The notes: generated by a model from the sequence alone, not told the origin. Numbered from the stretch's first letter, positions 8,221 through 17,058 are shown. The stretch is 64,000 bases of DNA from Actinoplanes sp. TBRC 11911 (GCF_012933445.1 NZ_JABBNC010000004.1:1-64000), one strand, 5' to 3'. Numbers and translations: made by a program.

Positions 8221-8826
8221 GTGCGGCGGGGCGGACGTCGCTACCGTTATCGCGTGTCTGCGATCCCGTGGTGGGGGCTGCCCCTCATCGCCGCCGTGTT
8301 CGCGCTGGCCGGGGCGGCTGCCGCCCTGCTGGTCAGTGCCCGCAACGACTATCTGAGCAGCCGCCGCAAGCGCACCAGGCGCTGGTACGAGGAGCGACGT
8401 TCCGCGTACGTCCAGTTGCTTGCGGTCTTCGAACGTGACACCTACCGTCTCCGGGCCGCCTTCGACGCGGGGGAGAAGCCGGCCCCCGCCTTGGCGTACG
8501 TGGATGAGGTCGGGCCGTCCCTGATGCTGGTCCGGCTGCTGGCCTCGGGGCCGGTGCGCAGTGCCGCGCTCGCGGTCCACCTGCTGCTGCAGAAACTGCA
8601 CGGCGAGATGAACCCGGCGTCGGTCTCCGGGGTGCAGCCGCAGACCCACTTCCGTGAGCTGCTCGCCCAGGTCCCGCTGGTGTTGCAGCAGCTGGAGGCC
8701 GCGATCCGGGAGGAACTGCAGATCGAGGTCACCGCCCCCGGCCCGCTGACGCGGCGCCGGCCGGCCAGGACGGCGGCACTGGATGGTCATGAAAACATCG
8801 GGCAGGATCTAAGTCGTGAGCGATGA
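8221..8826 (+). CDS. Hypothetical protein with N-terminal membrane anchor
   Basis: About 201 aa from the GTG at 8221, or 190 aa from the GTG at 8254. One strong transmembrane helix (WWGLPLIAAVFALAGAAAAL) is followed by a basic stretch SSRRKRTRRWYEERR and a mostly helical soluble part of about 150 residues. Similar membrane-anchored helical proteins are common in actinomycetes but have no assigned function. The 3' end overlaps the aldolase start by 11 nt, which supports co-transcription with the sugar-acid genes and suggests it is really expressed. Confidence 0.55.
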   Translation: MRRGGRRYRYRVSAIPWWGLPLIAAVFALAGAAAALLVSARNDYLSSRRKRTRRWYEERRSAYVQLLAVFERDTYRLRAAFDAGEKPAPALAYVDEVGPSLMLVRLLASGPVRSAALAVHLLLQKLHGEMNPASVSGVQPQTHFRELLAQVPLVLQQLEAAIREELQIEVTAPGPLTRRRPARTAALDGHENIGQDLSRER

Positions 8827-9463
8827 GAGCAGCAACCCCGATGCCGTGACCGCCGCCGTCGTCCGCAGTGGGGTGGTCGCGATCCTGCGCGCGCCCACCG
8901 CCGATTCGTTCGCCGCCGTCGCCACCGTGCTGGTCGACGCCGGCATCACCGCGCTGGAGGTCACGCTGACCTCGCGCGGCGCGATCGAGGCGATCGCCGG
9001 GCTGCGACGCCAGCTGCCGGAATCGGTCGCGGTGGGCGCCGGCACCGTGCTGACACTGGACGAGGCCAAGGCCGCGGTCGACGCCGGCGCCTCGTTCCTG
9101 GTCTCGCCGGTGCTCGACGCCGACCTGGTTTCGCAGTCGCCGGTGCCGTTCTATCCGGGCACCCGTACGCCGACGGAGATCTACGGCGCGCACCGGGCGG
9201 GCGCGCCGCTGGTCAAGCTGTTCCCGGCGGCCGGCCTCGGCCCGCAATTCCTGCGCGACCTGCGCGGCCCGCTGCCACAGATCGACATCATGCCCACCGG
9301 CGGCATCAAGATCGAAGACATCGCGGACTGGCTGTTCGCGGGCGCGAAGGCGGTCGGGGTGGGCAGCCCGCTGATCGGCGACGCCACGTCCGGCGGCAGC
9401 CTCGAAGCGTTGCGCGCCCGGGCCCGGCACGCGGTCAGCGCCGTGACGTTCGCGCGCTCATGA
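8816..9463 (+). CDS. eda: 2-dehydro-3-deoxyphosphogluconate (KDPG/KHG) aldolase
   Basis: A 215-aa class I aldolase of the KDPG family. It has VVAILRAPTADSF at the start, ALEVTLTSRGA with the catalytic glutamate, GAGTVLTLDEA, FYPGTRTPTEI, and the Schiff-base lysine in LVKLFPA. These enzymes cleave KDPG to pyruvate and glyceraldehyde-3-phosphate, the last step of Entner-Doudoroff or of hexuronate/galactonate breakdown. The GTG start overlaps the preceding gene, and the stop overlaps the kinase ATG by 4 nt, so the two enzymes form a tightly coupled pair. Whether the substrate is KDPG or the galacto epimer cannot be told. Confidence 0.88.
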   Translation: MSDESSNPDAVTAAVVRSGVVAILRAPTADSFAAVATVLVDAGITALEVTLTSRGAIEAIAGLRRQLPESVAVGAGTVLTLDEAKAAVDAGASFLVSPVLDADLVSQSPVPFYPGTRTPTEIYGAHRAGAPLVKLFPAAGLGPQFLRDLRGPLPQIDIMPTGGIKIEDIADWLFAGAKAVGVGSPLIGDATSGGSLEALRARARHAVSAVTFARS

Positions 9464-10386
9464 CGGGACTGTTCACGTTCGGCGAGACGATGGGGCTGAT
9501 CGCCGCGGACGGGATCGGACCCGTGGCGTACGCGAAAAGCTTCTCGTTCGGTGTCGGCGGTGCGGAGAGCAATGTGGCCGTCGGGGTCGCGCGCCTGGGC
9601 GGTTCGGCCACGTGGCTGGGCCGGGTCGGGCCGGACGCGACAGGCGACCTGATCGCCCAGCGGCTGACCGCGGCCGGCGTGCACACGATGGCGCTGGTCG
9701 GGCCGCCATTCACCGGGCTGATGGTCCGGTATCGGCGCTCCGGCGAGTTCACGCACGTCGACTACCACCGGGCCGGCAGCGCGGGGTCGCGGCTGACCCC
9801 GGCGGACATTCCGGCCGCTTTGCTGACCGGGGCGGGGATTGTGCACGTCACCGGTATTACGCCGGCGTTGAGCGAGGGGGCGCGGGCGGCCGTCTTCCAG
9901 TCGGTGGAGACGGCGCGGTCGGCCGGTGTGCCGGTCTCGGTCGACGTGAACTATCGGTCGAAGCTCTGGAGCCGGTACGACGCCGCGCCCGTCCTGCGCG
10001 ACCTGGTGTCCCGGGCGGACATCGTGTTCGCCTCGCCGGAGGAGGCTTCGTTGTTCGTCGACCCGGGCGATCCGGTGGCCGGGCTCGCCAAGCTGGGGCC
10101 GTCCGAGGTGATCGTGAAGGACGGCGCGCGCGGCTGCCAGGCGCTCATCGGCGGCGTTTCGTTCGTGGTGCCGGCGTTGCCCGTTGCGGTGGTGGATCCG
10201 GTCGGGGCGGGGGATGCGTTCGTCGCGGGGTATCTGGCCGATCGGCTGGCCGGTGCGGAGCCGCTGGCGCGATTGACGACCGCGATCGCGGCGGGGGCGT
10301 TCGCGGTGACCGTGCCCGGCGATTGCGAGGGGCTGCCGGACCGGGATGAGCTGGGCGCGCTGACCGGGGACGACATCCGGCGTTGA
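9460..10386 (+). CDS. kdgK: 2-dehydro-3-deoxygluconate kinase (PfkB family)
   Basis: A 308-aa sugar kinase. PfkB signatures are present: FGVGGAESNVAVGVARLG near the N-terminus and DPVGAGDAFVAGYL near residue 247, with the catalytic aspartate in GAGD. The product is expected to phosphorylate 2-keto-3-deoxygluconate, giving the aldolase substrate encoded just upstream. The ATGA overlap with the aldolase indicates translational coupling. The substrate assignment rests mainly on context; other PfkB substrates are possible. Confidence 0.85.
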   Translation: MTGLFTFGETMGLIAADGIGPVAYAKSFSFGVGGAESNVAVGVARLGGSATWLGRVGPDATGDLIAQRLTAAGVHTMALVGPPFTGLMVRYRRSGEFTHVDYHRAGSAGSRLTPADIPAALLTGAGIVHVTGITPALSEGARAAVFQSVETARSAGVPVSVDVNYRSKLWSRYDAAPVLRDLVSRADIVFASPEEASLFVDPGDPVAGLAKLGPSEVIVKDGARGCQALIGGVSFVVPALPVAVVDPVGAGDAFVAGYLADRLAGAEPLARLTTAIAAGAFAVTVPGDCEGLPDRDELGALTGDDIRR

Positions 10387-10399
10387 CGGGTGTGGGTTC

Positions 10400-10510
10400 G
10401 GGCGTTGCCTGAGGGTCGCTCCGGGCGTTTCCCGGCGGTGTGATCCGGCGTTGCCTGGCGGTGGCACACCGTGTTGCCTGGCGGTGGCGCCCGGTGTTGT
10501 TCGGCGGCGG
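10400..10510 (+). repeat. Short tandem repeat (about 28-bp unit)
   Basis: Imperfect repeats built on CGTTGCCTGGCGGTGGC recur three to four times directly after the kinase stop codon. They are not translated in any credible gene. Confidence 0.6.
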
Positions 10511-11001
10511 CGTTGGCGCTGACGGAGGGGGCGCCATCGGCATCAAGGCCGCGTTCTCGCCGCGGACGGCGTGGCCCTGTGGATGACGCCGCGAAAGTGT
10601 CAGACCCACCTGGTTGACTTGGCCCCACCCAAACGGGTGGGGGTGGCTTGGGCTGCTTCCACGCCGTCGACAACTTGATCTTCTCGGCATCTTCTCGGCA
10701 GAGAACCGAGGAAGGCTGCTGTGGCTGCGGTCTGTTGCGGTCGTGGGTGGTGGGCTGGGTATGCCAGCGCGGTTGCGCTGTGCCTCGGGCTCGGTCGCCC
10801 GCCGCCTTCGGTGTCGGGTTAGGCCATATAAGGTGCGTTTTGTCATGCCGATGGCTCGGCAACCAATTGGCACTTACCGGCCGCAGGTGGCAGTCGTCTC
10901 AATATCTGGACGCTTGTGTCTGCATGGTGGGCGATCGTCCTAACAGGACGGTCGATTTGTCTATATAGCAGCATTTGTGCCTGCGATTTTCGGTCGGATT
11001 T

Positions 11002-11054
11002 CGAGACCTTGGAGAGTTACGCCCACATACGAGCCATAACTCTCCAAGGTCTCG
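11002..11054. repeat. Long hairpin repeat, copy 2
   Basis: An 18-bp perfect inverted repeat (11002-11019 with 11037-11054) whose arm is CGAGACCTTGGAGAGTTA encloses CGCCCACATACGAGCCA. The loop is the reverse complement of the loop type in copies 1 and 3. Upstream, GGACGGTCGATTTGTC (about 10944-10959) is the complement of the sequence flanking copy 1 at a similar distance. Function unknown. Confidence 0.88.
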
Positions 11055-11324
11055 GAAATTCGGCTGCGCACAACTGCGCGCGGCGACTAATGGGGCAAAG
11101 GCGATAAATCGCGGCAGCTCCCAGCGGTGGCGGTGGCGGTGGCGGCGCTGGCGGTCGGTGGCGGCGAGGTGGGCGCCGTGCTCGCGACCCAACCGGCGCG
11201 GAGTCGCCCACGACGTACCCGCGGCCGACCACCTCATGCTCTTCGGACACGTTGAGCGCCGGGGATGCCACCGCTCAGGTCTGTTGGAGGATTGCGATGA
11301 CGCCGGCGCGTTAGGGTCGGCGGT

Positions 11325-12086
11325 GTGGAGATCGCTGGGGTGGTGCTCGCGGCTGGTGGCGGGAGCCGCTACGGCATGCCCAAGGCGCTGATTCGGTACC
11401 CGGACAAGCTACTGGTGCAGCGTGCCGTGGACACCCTGCGTGAGGCTGGGTTGCGGCGCTGCGTGGTCGTCCTCGGCGCTGAAGCGGTTGAGGTGCGTGC
11501 CGCTGCGACCGATATTTCCGATATTTCGGAAATAGTGGTGAATCCTGACTGGGAGACCGGAATGGGGTCCTCGCTCCGCGTGGGGCTTCACGCTCTGGGC
11601 GGCCTTGCTGGCGACCGCGGCCTTGTTGACGACGGCGGGCTTGGCGGCGACGGCGGGCTTGGCGGCGACGGCGGGCTCGGCGACGGCGGGCTTGGTGGCG
11701 GCGGCGGGCTTGGCGGCGACGGCGGGCTTGGCGGCGGCGGGCTTGGTGGCGGCGGCGGCCTTGGTGGCGACCGTGGCCTTGCGGCGGGCGCCGAGGTCGA
11801 GGCCGCGCTGATCTTGCTGGTTGACATGCCGGGGGTCAGCCCGGAGGCGGTGCGGCGCATCGCCGGGCGCGCCAGGCGCGACGCCCTCGTCATGGGCGGC
11901 TACGGGGAACGGCGGGGACACCCTGTGCTGCTCGGGCGCGATCACTGGCAAGGGGTGGCCGAGAGCGCGACCGGCGATCGGGGCGCGCGCGACTACCTGC
12001 GCCGCCACGAGGTCGAGGTGGTGCAGGTCGACGACGTCGCCGACGACCGTGACATCGACGTGCCGACGGCAAACCCCTACGCCTGA
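11325..12086 (+). CDS. MobA-like nucleotidyltransferase with Gly-rich insertion
   Basis: A 253-aa protein. It begins GVVLAAGGGSRYGMPKAL, the nucleotide-binding loop of MobA/MocA-like NTP transferases, and continues with a VVVLGAEAVEV strand. LILLVDMPGVSPEAV supplies the metal-binding aspartate and GHPVLLGRDHW is the usual late motif. This resembles molybdopterin cytidylyltransferase-type proteins, which load CMP onto the molybdenum cofactor, though no molybdoenzyme gene is nearby. Between residues about 90 and 150 is a run of GLGGDGG/GLGGGGG repeats absent from typical members and encoded by tandem DNA repeats (about 11590-11790). The insertion precedes the metal-binding strand, so it may be a tolerated surface loop. 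Start is GTG. Confidence 0.75.
   Translation: MEIAGVVLAAGGGSRYGMPKALIRYPDKLLVQRAVDTLREAGLRRCVVVLGAEAVEVRAAATDISDISEIVVNPDWETGMGSSLRVGLHALGGLAGDRGLVDDGGLGGDGGLGGDGGLGDGGLGGGGGLGGDGGLGGGGLGGGGGLGGDRGLAAGAEVEAALILLVDMPGVSPEAVRRIAGRARRDALVMGGYGERRGHPVLLGRDHWQGVAESATGDRGARDYLRRHEVEVVQVDDVADDRDIDVPTANPYA
11590..11790 (+). repeat. In-frame Gly/Leu tandem repeat in the MobA-like gene
   Basis: Units of GGCGGGCTTGGCGGCGAC and shortened variants are repeated more than ten times and encode GGLGGD/GGLGGG peptides. Confidence 0.85.
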
Positions 12087-13471
12087 GGGATCGTCAAACC
12101 CCGACGCGCAGGGCGGCCAGCGTGGCGATGCGGTGCGGCTCGTCGAACGGGCCCTCGCCGCGGCGGTCCAGGTGGATGGCGTGCAGGCCGGCCGCCCGCG
12201 CGCCCAGCACGTCGAACTCGTGGTTGTCGCCGACGCTCAGGACCTCGGCCGGGGCCAGGCCCCACCGCTCGCACGCCAACCGGAACGCGGCCGGGTCCGG
12301 CTTGGCCACGCCCAGGTCGTCGGGGGTGTAGACCGGGCCGATGCCGGCCAGGCCGACCCGGGAAAGCTTGCGGTTCTGCTGCTGCCTGCTGCCGTTGGTC
12401 AGCACCGCCGTGCTCAGGCCGGCCGCCGCGATCGTCGCGAGCATCTGCGGCACGTCGGGGAACGAGCGGTACGAGTCCTCGTAGGCCCGCAGGTAGCCGC
12501 CGAAGATTTCGTCGAGCTCGCTCTCGGCGTACGGGACCTGGATGGCCGGAAGGAAATCGCGGGTGCAGAGCGTCCAAAGTGGAGAACCGAGGTTCGTACC
12601 CGAGAACCGACCGGGCCCGCCCGATGCTCGCGGTGATGCCGCGCTCGATGTGATCGCGGGTCGTGGCCGCGTGATCCGCGCCGACCCGCTTCTCGAAGTC
12701 CGGCCACTCCACGAGGTCGACGACCGGCTCGCGGCCGAACCATCGGGCGACCCCGGTGGCCAGCCCTAACGACGTCATCGACTGCTCGGCCACGACGTGG
12801 AAGCTCGCGCCGATCGCGGCCGGCCGTCGCAGCGCCTGCTCGAAGGCCTGCGCCACGTCGTCGGCGTGCACGTGGTTGAGCACGCCCAGACCCATGGCGG
12901 GCAACGGAAGCGGCTCCCCGGTGGCCAGCTTCCGCCACACGTCGAGGTCCAGGTTGCCGGCCGGGGTGATCACGGACCAGCCGGGACCGGAGATGTGACC
13001 CGGGTGCAGGATCACCGACGGGACGCCACCGGACATGGTCTCGCGGTGCAGCAGTTCCTCGACCGCAGCCTTCTGCGACCCGTACGCTCCGTAACCGGTA
13101 CGCGGCTCGTCCTCGGTGATCGGCGCCCGCAGCGCCCGCCCGTGCACCCAGATCGTGCCGCAGTGCACCAGCAACGGCCGGGCCGGGCGTAACGCGTCGA
13201 CGAGCTGCTGGGCCGACGAGGGGGTGAAGCAGATCAGGTCGATGACCGCGTCCGGGCGCAGCGAAGCTATCCGCGTGCCGAACGTGCCGGCCGCGTCCTC
13301 GGCCTCCCGGTCGGCGACCACCCGGGTGACCGACTGCCACTCCACCGCGGGGTGGTAGGGCTCCTGTGTACCGCGGCTGACCGCGACGACCTCATATCCG
13401 GCGCGCACCAGCCGCGGCACTAAGTACGTGCCGATGTGGCCGGTCGCTCCGATGACGACAACACGACGCAT
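12077..13471 (-). CDS. NAD-dependent epimerase/dehydratase with aberrant C-terminal tail
   Basis: Residues 1-300 form an atypical SDR: VVVIGATGHIGTYLVPRLVRAG (NAD-binding GxxGxxG), an HCGTIWVHG strand and YGAYGSQKAAVEE with the catalytic YxxxK. Homology stops near VLGYEPRFSTLDAL, about 20 residues before the expected family end. From about 12570 downward the frame runs on for some 160 residues of Arg/Pro/Gly-rich sequence that is an out-of-frame reading of a HAD hydrolase gene. A deletion joining two genes explains this. The catalytic part is intact, so the enzyme may work. A MarR gene lies 22 bp upstream on the same strand. Confidence 0.65.
   Translation of the reverse strand: MRRVVVIGATGHIGTYLVPRLVRAGYEVVAVSRGTQEPYHPAVEWQSVTRVVADREAEDAAGTFGTRIASLRPDAVIDLICFTPSSAQQLVDALRPARPLLVHCGTIWVHGRALRAPITEDEPRTGYGAYGSQKAAVEELLHRETMSGGVPSVILHPGHISGPGWSVITPAGNLDLDVWRKLATGEPLPLPAMGLGVLNHVHADDVAQAFEQALRRPAAIGASFHVVAEQSMTSLGLATGVARWFGREPVVDLVEWPDFEKRVGADHAATTRDHIERGITASIGRARSVLGYEPRFSTLDALHPRFPSGHPGPVRRERARRNLRRLPAGLRGLVPLVPRRAADARDDRGGRPEHGGADQRQQAAAEPQAFPGRPGRHRPGLHPRRPGRGQAGPGRVPVGVRAVGPGPGRGPERRRQPRVRRAGRAGGRPARHPPGPPRRGPVRRAAPHRHAGRPARRGLTIPQA
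12094..12561 (-). pseudogene. N-terminally truncated HAD-family hydrolase remnant
   Basis: In the frame offset from the epimerase tail, homology to HAD hydrolases starts at RDFLPAIQVPYAESELDEIF and continues through STAVLTNGSRQQQNRKL (motif II), GVAKPDPAAFRLACE (motif III lysine) and VLSVGDNHEFDVLGARAAGL (motif IV). The first 80 or so residues, including the DxDGT nucleophile, are missing: upstream lies the epimerase, not the HAD N-terminus. The only available start is a GTG at 12453. Without the aspartate nucleophile it cannot be an active phosphatase, so it is called a remnant of a deletion fusion. Confidence 0.75.
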
Positions 13472-13493
13472 GCCGGTCAGCGTACGACGGAAG

Positions 13494-13964
13494 CTAGGCG
13501 GAAGGCTTCCATTCGATCGTGGCCATCAGCGCGGACAGGGCCCGCAGCTGCCCGTGATCGAAATGATCGAGCAGGTTGCGCCGCACGCTCGCCGCGTACG
13601 ACCGCTCGGTCTGATGCAGGCGGGTCCGGCCGGTGATCGAGAGGACGGCGCTCCAGCCGCGCCGGTCGCCGGGCACCGGTTCCCGCGAGACCAGTCCGCG
13701 CTGCTCCATCAACCGCACCATCCGGCTGATCCGGCTCACCGACAGGCCGGTCGCGGCCGCGAGCTCGGTCATCCGCAGCCGCCCCTCGTCCACCTCGGAC
13801 AGACGGCGCAGCGCGGTGTACTCGCTGAGGCTCAGGCTGTTCTCCTCGAAGAGATCCTGGTCGACCCGGCGCTGGACGGTCACCGCCGTGAAGAGAAACT
13901 CTTCGAAGATGTCCCTCTCCTCCGAGGTCAAACGCGACAACGGGACTCCTTCGGACCGGTACAT
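13494..13964 (-). CDS. MarR-family transcriptional regulator
   Basis: A 156-aa winged-helix protein with the MarR layout: a helical dimerisation N-terminus, then LSEYTALRRLSEVDEGRLRMTELAAATGLSVSRISRMVRLMEQRGLV as recognition region (about residues 46-92) and the wing VPGDRRGWSAVLSITGRT. MarR proteins bind inverted repeats and respond to small phenolic or oxidising ligands. It lies 22 bp upstream of the epimerase on the same strand and could control that gene and itself. Confidence 0.85.
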   Translation of the reverse strand: MYRSEGVPLSRLTSEERDIFEEFLFTAVTVQRRVDQDLFEENSLSLSEYTALRRLSEVDEGRLRMTELAAATGLSVSRISRMVRLMEQRGLVSREPVPGDRRGWSAVLSITGRTRLHQTERSYAASVRRNLLDHFDHGQLRALSALMATIEWKPSA

Positions 13965-14032
13965 CGGCTAATCCGATGCTCAGACGTCGCGAAGGTCGCT
14001 TCATTCACGCCGCGTGCGCGCGGTCACAGGGT

Positions 14033-16900
14033 TCAGGCGGCCAGACGATGGGGTGCCGACGGACCGCGCAGAAGATCCTCGATGCGGTCGACGAGCCTGG
14101 CGGCCACGTCGATCTGGCCCAGCTCGGTGTACCGGTCGCGGGCCTCGCGCCAGGCGAGCACCGCCTCGTCGCGCTGCCCGGCGGCGGCCAGCAGGTCACC
14201 GAGCTGCCGGTTCGCCACCGCGACCTCCAGCACGTTGCCGGCCCGGCGGAGCAGGTCGCGGGCCCGGTGATAGGAGGCCAGCGCCTCCTCGGTGCGGCCC
14301 AGTCGCACCTGCGCCTGCGCGATCGCCCCGGCCAGCGATCCGGCGGTGTTGACGTCGTTCAGCTCCAGCGCGGTCGTCTCGGCGCGGCGCAGGTCGGACA
14401 GGCCGCCGTCGATGTCGCCGAGCTTGGTGCGTTCCTGACCGAGGGTGAACAGCGTGAGCGCGATCCCGCGGCGGTCGCCGGCCGTCTCGAACAGCGCCAG
14501 CGCCCGCTCGAAGTTCTCCCGAGCCGCCACGTGCCGGTTCGCCTCGGCGTGCACGGTGCCGAGGTTGCGATAAACGTGGGCCTTGTCGAGCGTCCGGTCC
14601 AGCACGTCGAGCAGGTCCAGCGCGCGTTGCAGCGGCCCGGCCGCGGACAGGATCCGTTCCTCGGCGCCGGGCCGCCCGGCCGACAGGTCGTTGCGTCCGC
14701 CCAGCGCCAGGGCACCGGCCAGCATCCGGTTCATCGCGGCCTGGCCCTCCAGGTCCTCGGCGTCGATCGCGGCGCGTAGCGCGTGCTCGGCCGTCGTCGT
14801 CCACCGCTGGAACATGGCACGCCGCTGGTAGTAGGGCATGAGCAGCTCGGCCAGCCGCCAGGTGTTGGCGCCCGGGATCTCGACCGCGTCCTCCAGGACC
14901 GCGAGCTCGGTGGTGAACCACGTCATCGCCGCGGTCGTGTCCGGGATCGGCTCCGGCGTCGCGTCGCCGCGCGCCGGCGGCGGCTCGCTCGACCGGAACG
15001 ACCCGTGCAGCATGATGTTCGCCGCGTGCCCCACCCGCGTCAGGTGGTCGAGCATCCGACCAAAGGCGGCGATCCGGTACGCCTCCGGATCCTCGACCCG
15101 GCCCAGCTCCGCGGCGTACGCCTTGATCAGGTCGTGGAACGCGTACCGGCCCGGCCGGGTCTCGGTGAGCAGCCGGGTGCGGGCCAGTTCCCGGAGCAGC
15201 TGCCGCACGGTGTGCAACGGCTGCCCGGCCAGGTTCGCCACGCCCACGGCACCGAAATCCGGTCCCGGATGGACCGGCAGCAACCGGAACAGCCGGGCCG
15301 CCGGGTCGCTCAGCATCCGGTACGACCAGGAGAAGACGTTGCGAACGTCGCTGCGCGGCTCCTCACCGTCGAAGAAGTCCAGCGGCGCCGCCATCCGCAG
15401 CTCGTCGGCGATGTCCCGCAACGGCCACTCCGGGTAGGTCAGCGCCCGCCCGCACACCACCGCTATCGCTAGCGGCAACCGCCCGCACCGCTCGATGATC
15501 TCGTCCAGCGCCCGCTCCTCGCCGGCGATCCGGCCGGTGCCGAGCCGGGCCACCATGCCGGTGCGCGACTCCTCGTGCGACGGCGGGGTCAGGGTCAGCG
15601 GCACCGCGCCCTCCTGGGCGATCAGCCCGGTCAGGCGGTTCCGGCTGGTGACCAGCACCAGGCTGTGCGGGGAGGCGGGCAGCAGCGGGCGGATGTGCTC
15701 CTCGTCGCGCGCGTTGTCCAGGATGATCAGCATGCGGCGGTCCGCGGTCATCGTGCGGAACAGCGCGTTGCGCGCGCCGGCGTCGGCCGGGATCCGCTCG
15801 TGCGGCACACCCATCCCGGCGAGCAGATGCGCCAGCGCCTGGTCGGCGTCGAGGACCCGGCGGTGGACGTCGAAACCCTGCAGGTTCACGAACAACTGGC
15901 CGTCCGGGAACTCGTCGGCCATCTGGCGGGCCCAGTGGATGACCAGGCTGGTCTTGCCGACGCCGGGCAGGCCGTCGACCACCCCGACCACCGTCGCGCA
16001 CCGATCCCGGCCGGTCTCGGCCAGCAGCCCGGTCAGCCGGGTCAGCTCGGCCGCGCGGCCGCTGAAGAACCGGGTGCCGGCCGGTACCTGCGACGGGATC
16101 GCGCGCGGCGCCGGCAGCTCCGCGGCGCCGTCGGCGGCATCCTGGCGGAGCACCCGGTCGTAGGCGGTGCGGAGCTCGTGCCCGGGGTCCACGCCCAGCT
16201 CCTCGACCAGGCGCGAGCGCACCGAGTGGAAGACGCCGAGCGCCGCGGCCTGCCGCCCGGTCGCGGCCAGCAGCAGCATCAGGCGGGCCTGCAGCGCCTC
16301 GTCCAGCGCGTTCTGCTCGGCCACCTCGCGGATCACCGGCATCAGATCGTGGGTGTCGCCGGTGCTCAACGCGTCGTCGACCGCCGCCCGGGCAACCGCG
16401 ACACGCTCCTGGTCGACGGCGTGGAACTCGGGCAGCATCTCCGGATCGGGATCCAGGTCGGCGGCGCATCGGCCGCTCCACAGCCGCAACGCCTCGGTCC
16501 GCAGCGCCAGCGCCTTGGCGTGGTCACCGAGCTCGGTGGCCTGCCGTCCCTGCTCGGCGAGGCGGCGGAACTCGAGCAGGTCCAGCGACTCGGGCTCGAT
16601 GTCCAGCCGGTAGCCGCCGGCGGCGCGCTGCAACCACTGCCCCTGGACGCGGTACGGCAGATCCGGTTCGAGCAGGCGCCGCAGCGTGCCGATGTGCCGG
16701 TGCACGATGTCCGCCGCGCGCTGCGGCGGGACCTCGCCCCAGAGCAACGCCGCGAACTCCTCGACGGTGACCGGCTTACCGGCCCGCAGTAGTAGCAGAC
16801 CCATGACGTGGCGTAGCTGCCGGGGGCGAAGGTCGATCTCGATCTCGCCGCGCCAGGCCCGCACCGGACCCAGCAACGCGAACCTCACCACGTGATCCAC
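14033..16900 (-). CDS. SARP/AfsR-type regulator: OmpR-like HTH, BTAD, NB-ARC, TPR
   Basis: About 955 aa. An OmpR-type winged helix comes first (FALLGPVRAWRGEIEIDL, LRPRQLRHVMGLLLLRAGKPVTVEEF), then a bacterial transcriptional activation domain ending EELGVDPGHELRTAYDRVL. An NB-ARC ATPase has P-loop GLPGVGKTSLVIHWA and Walker B RMLIILDNA, followed by a C-terminal TPR superhelix. Such AfsR/SARP proteins activate antibiotic or other secondary-metabolite genes, with the ATPase/TPR part sensing signals. The frame is open to 17047, but the family begins at VRFALLGP; the GTG at 16898-16900 with an upstream GGGGG is preferred. No biosynthetic cluster adjoins it, so its targets are unknown. Confidence 0.82.
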   Translation of the reverse strand: MDHVVRFALLGPVRAWRGEIEIDLRPRQLRHVMGLLLLRAGKPVTVEEFAALLWGEVPPQRAADIVHRHIGTLRRLLEPDLPYRVQGQWLQRAAGGYRLDIEPESLDLLEFRRLAEQGRQATELGDHAKALALRTEALRLWSGRCAADLDPDPEMLPEFHAVDQERVAVARAAVDDALSTGDTHDLMPVIREVAEQNALDEALQARLMLLLAATGRQAAALGVFHSVRSRLVEELGVDPGHELRTAYDRVLRQDAADGAAELPAPRAIPSQVPAGTRFFSGRAAELTRLTGLLAETGRDRCATVVGVVDGLPGVGKTSLVIHWARQMADEFPDGQLFVNLQGFDVHRRVLDADQALAHLLAGMGVPHERIPADAGARNALFRTMTADRRMLIILDNARDEEHIRPLLPASPHSLVLVTSRNRLTGLIAQEGAVPLTLTPPSHEESRTGMVARLGTGRIAGEERALDEIIERCGRLPLAIAVVCGRALTYPEWPLRDIADELRMAAPLDFFDGEEPRSDVRNVFSWSYRMLSDPAARLFRLLPVHPGPDFGAVGVANLAGQPLHTVRQLLRELARTRLLTETRPGRYAFHDLIKAYAAELGRVEDPEAYRIAAFGRMLDHLTRVGHAANIMLHGSFRSSEPPPARGDATPEPIPDTTAAMTWFTTELAVLEDAVEIPGANTWRLAELLMPYYQRRAMFQRWTTTAEHALRAAIDAEDLEGQAAMNRMLAGALALGGRNDLSAGRPGAEERILSAAGPLQRALDLLDVLDRTLDKAHVYRNLGTVHAEANRHVAARENFERALALFETAGDRRGIALTLFTLGQERTKLGDIDGGLSDLRRAETTALELNDVNTAGSLAGAIAQAQVRLGRTEEALASYHRARDLLRRAGNVLEVAVANRQLGDLLAAAGQRDEAVLAWREARDRYTELGQIDVAARLVDRIEDLLRGPSAPHRLAA

Positions 16901-17058
16901 CCCGCATCCCCCGACGACGTAGCAAACGTATCCAGGTCCGGGCCGTTCCCCCGCACGAATGTGAACGACGCCGCTACCAGGGCGTGACGTAGGCAACACC
17001 GCCATCCGCGAATTCCGCCCGGCCGCCTGCGTCTGGTCCGCGACCAACTGGAGGAAGC

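Larger units (their letters stand above)
10387..11324. other. Repeat-rich gene-free region
   Basis: No credible gene is seen. The region starts with tandem repeats of the type GTTGCCTGGCGGTGGC (about 10400-10510), followed by a small hairpin CCCACCC-AAAC-GGGTGGG (10624-10641), a stretch of lower GC around 10900-11000, the long hairpin repeat (11002-11054) and a GGTGGCGGTGGC run near 11125. The last 150 bases precede the MobA-like gene. Confidence 0.65.

Noticed and set aside
10614..10943. A 109-residue plus-strand frame in the second gap
   Set aside because: No homology-like motif, poor start context and overlap with unrelated equal-length frames.
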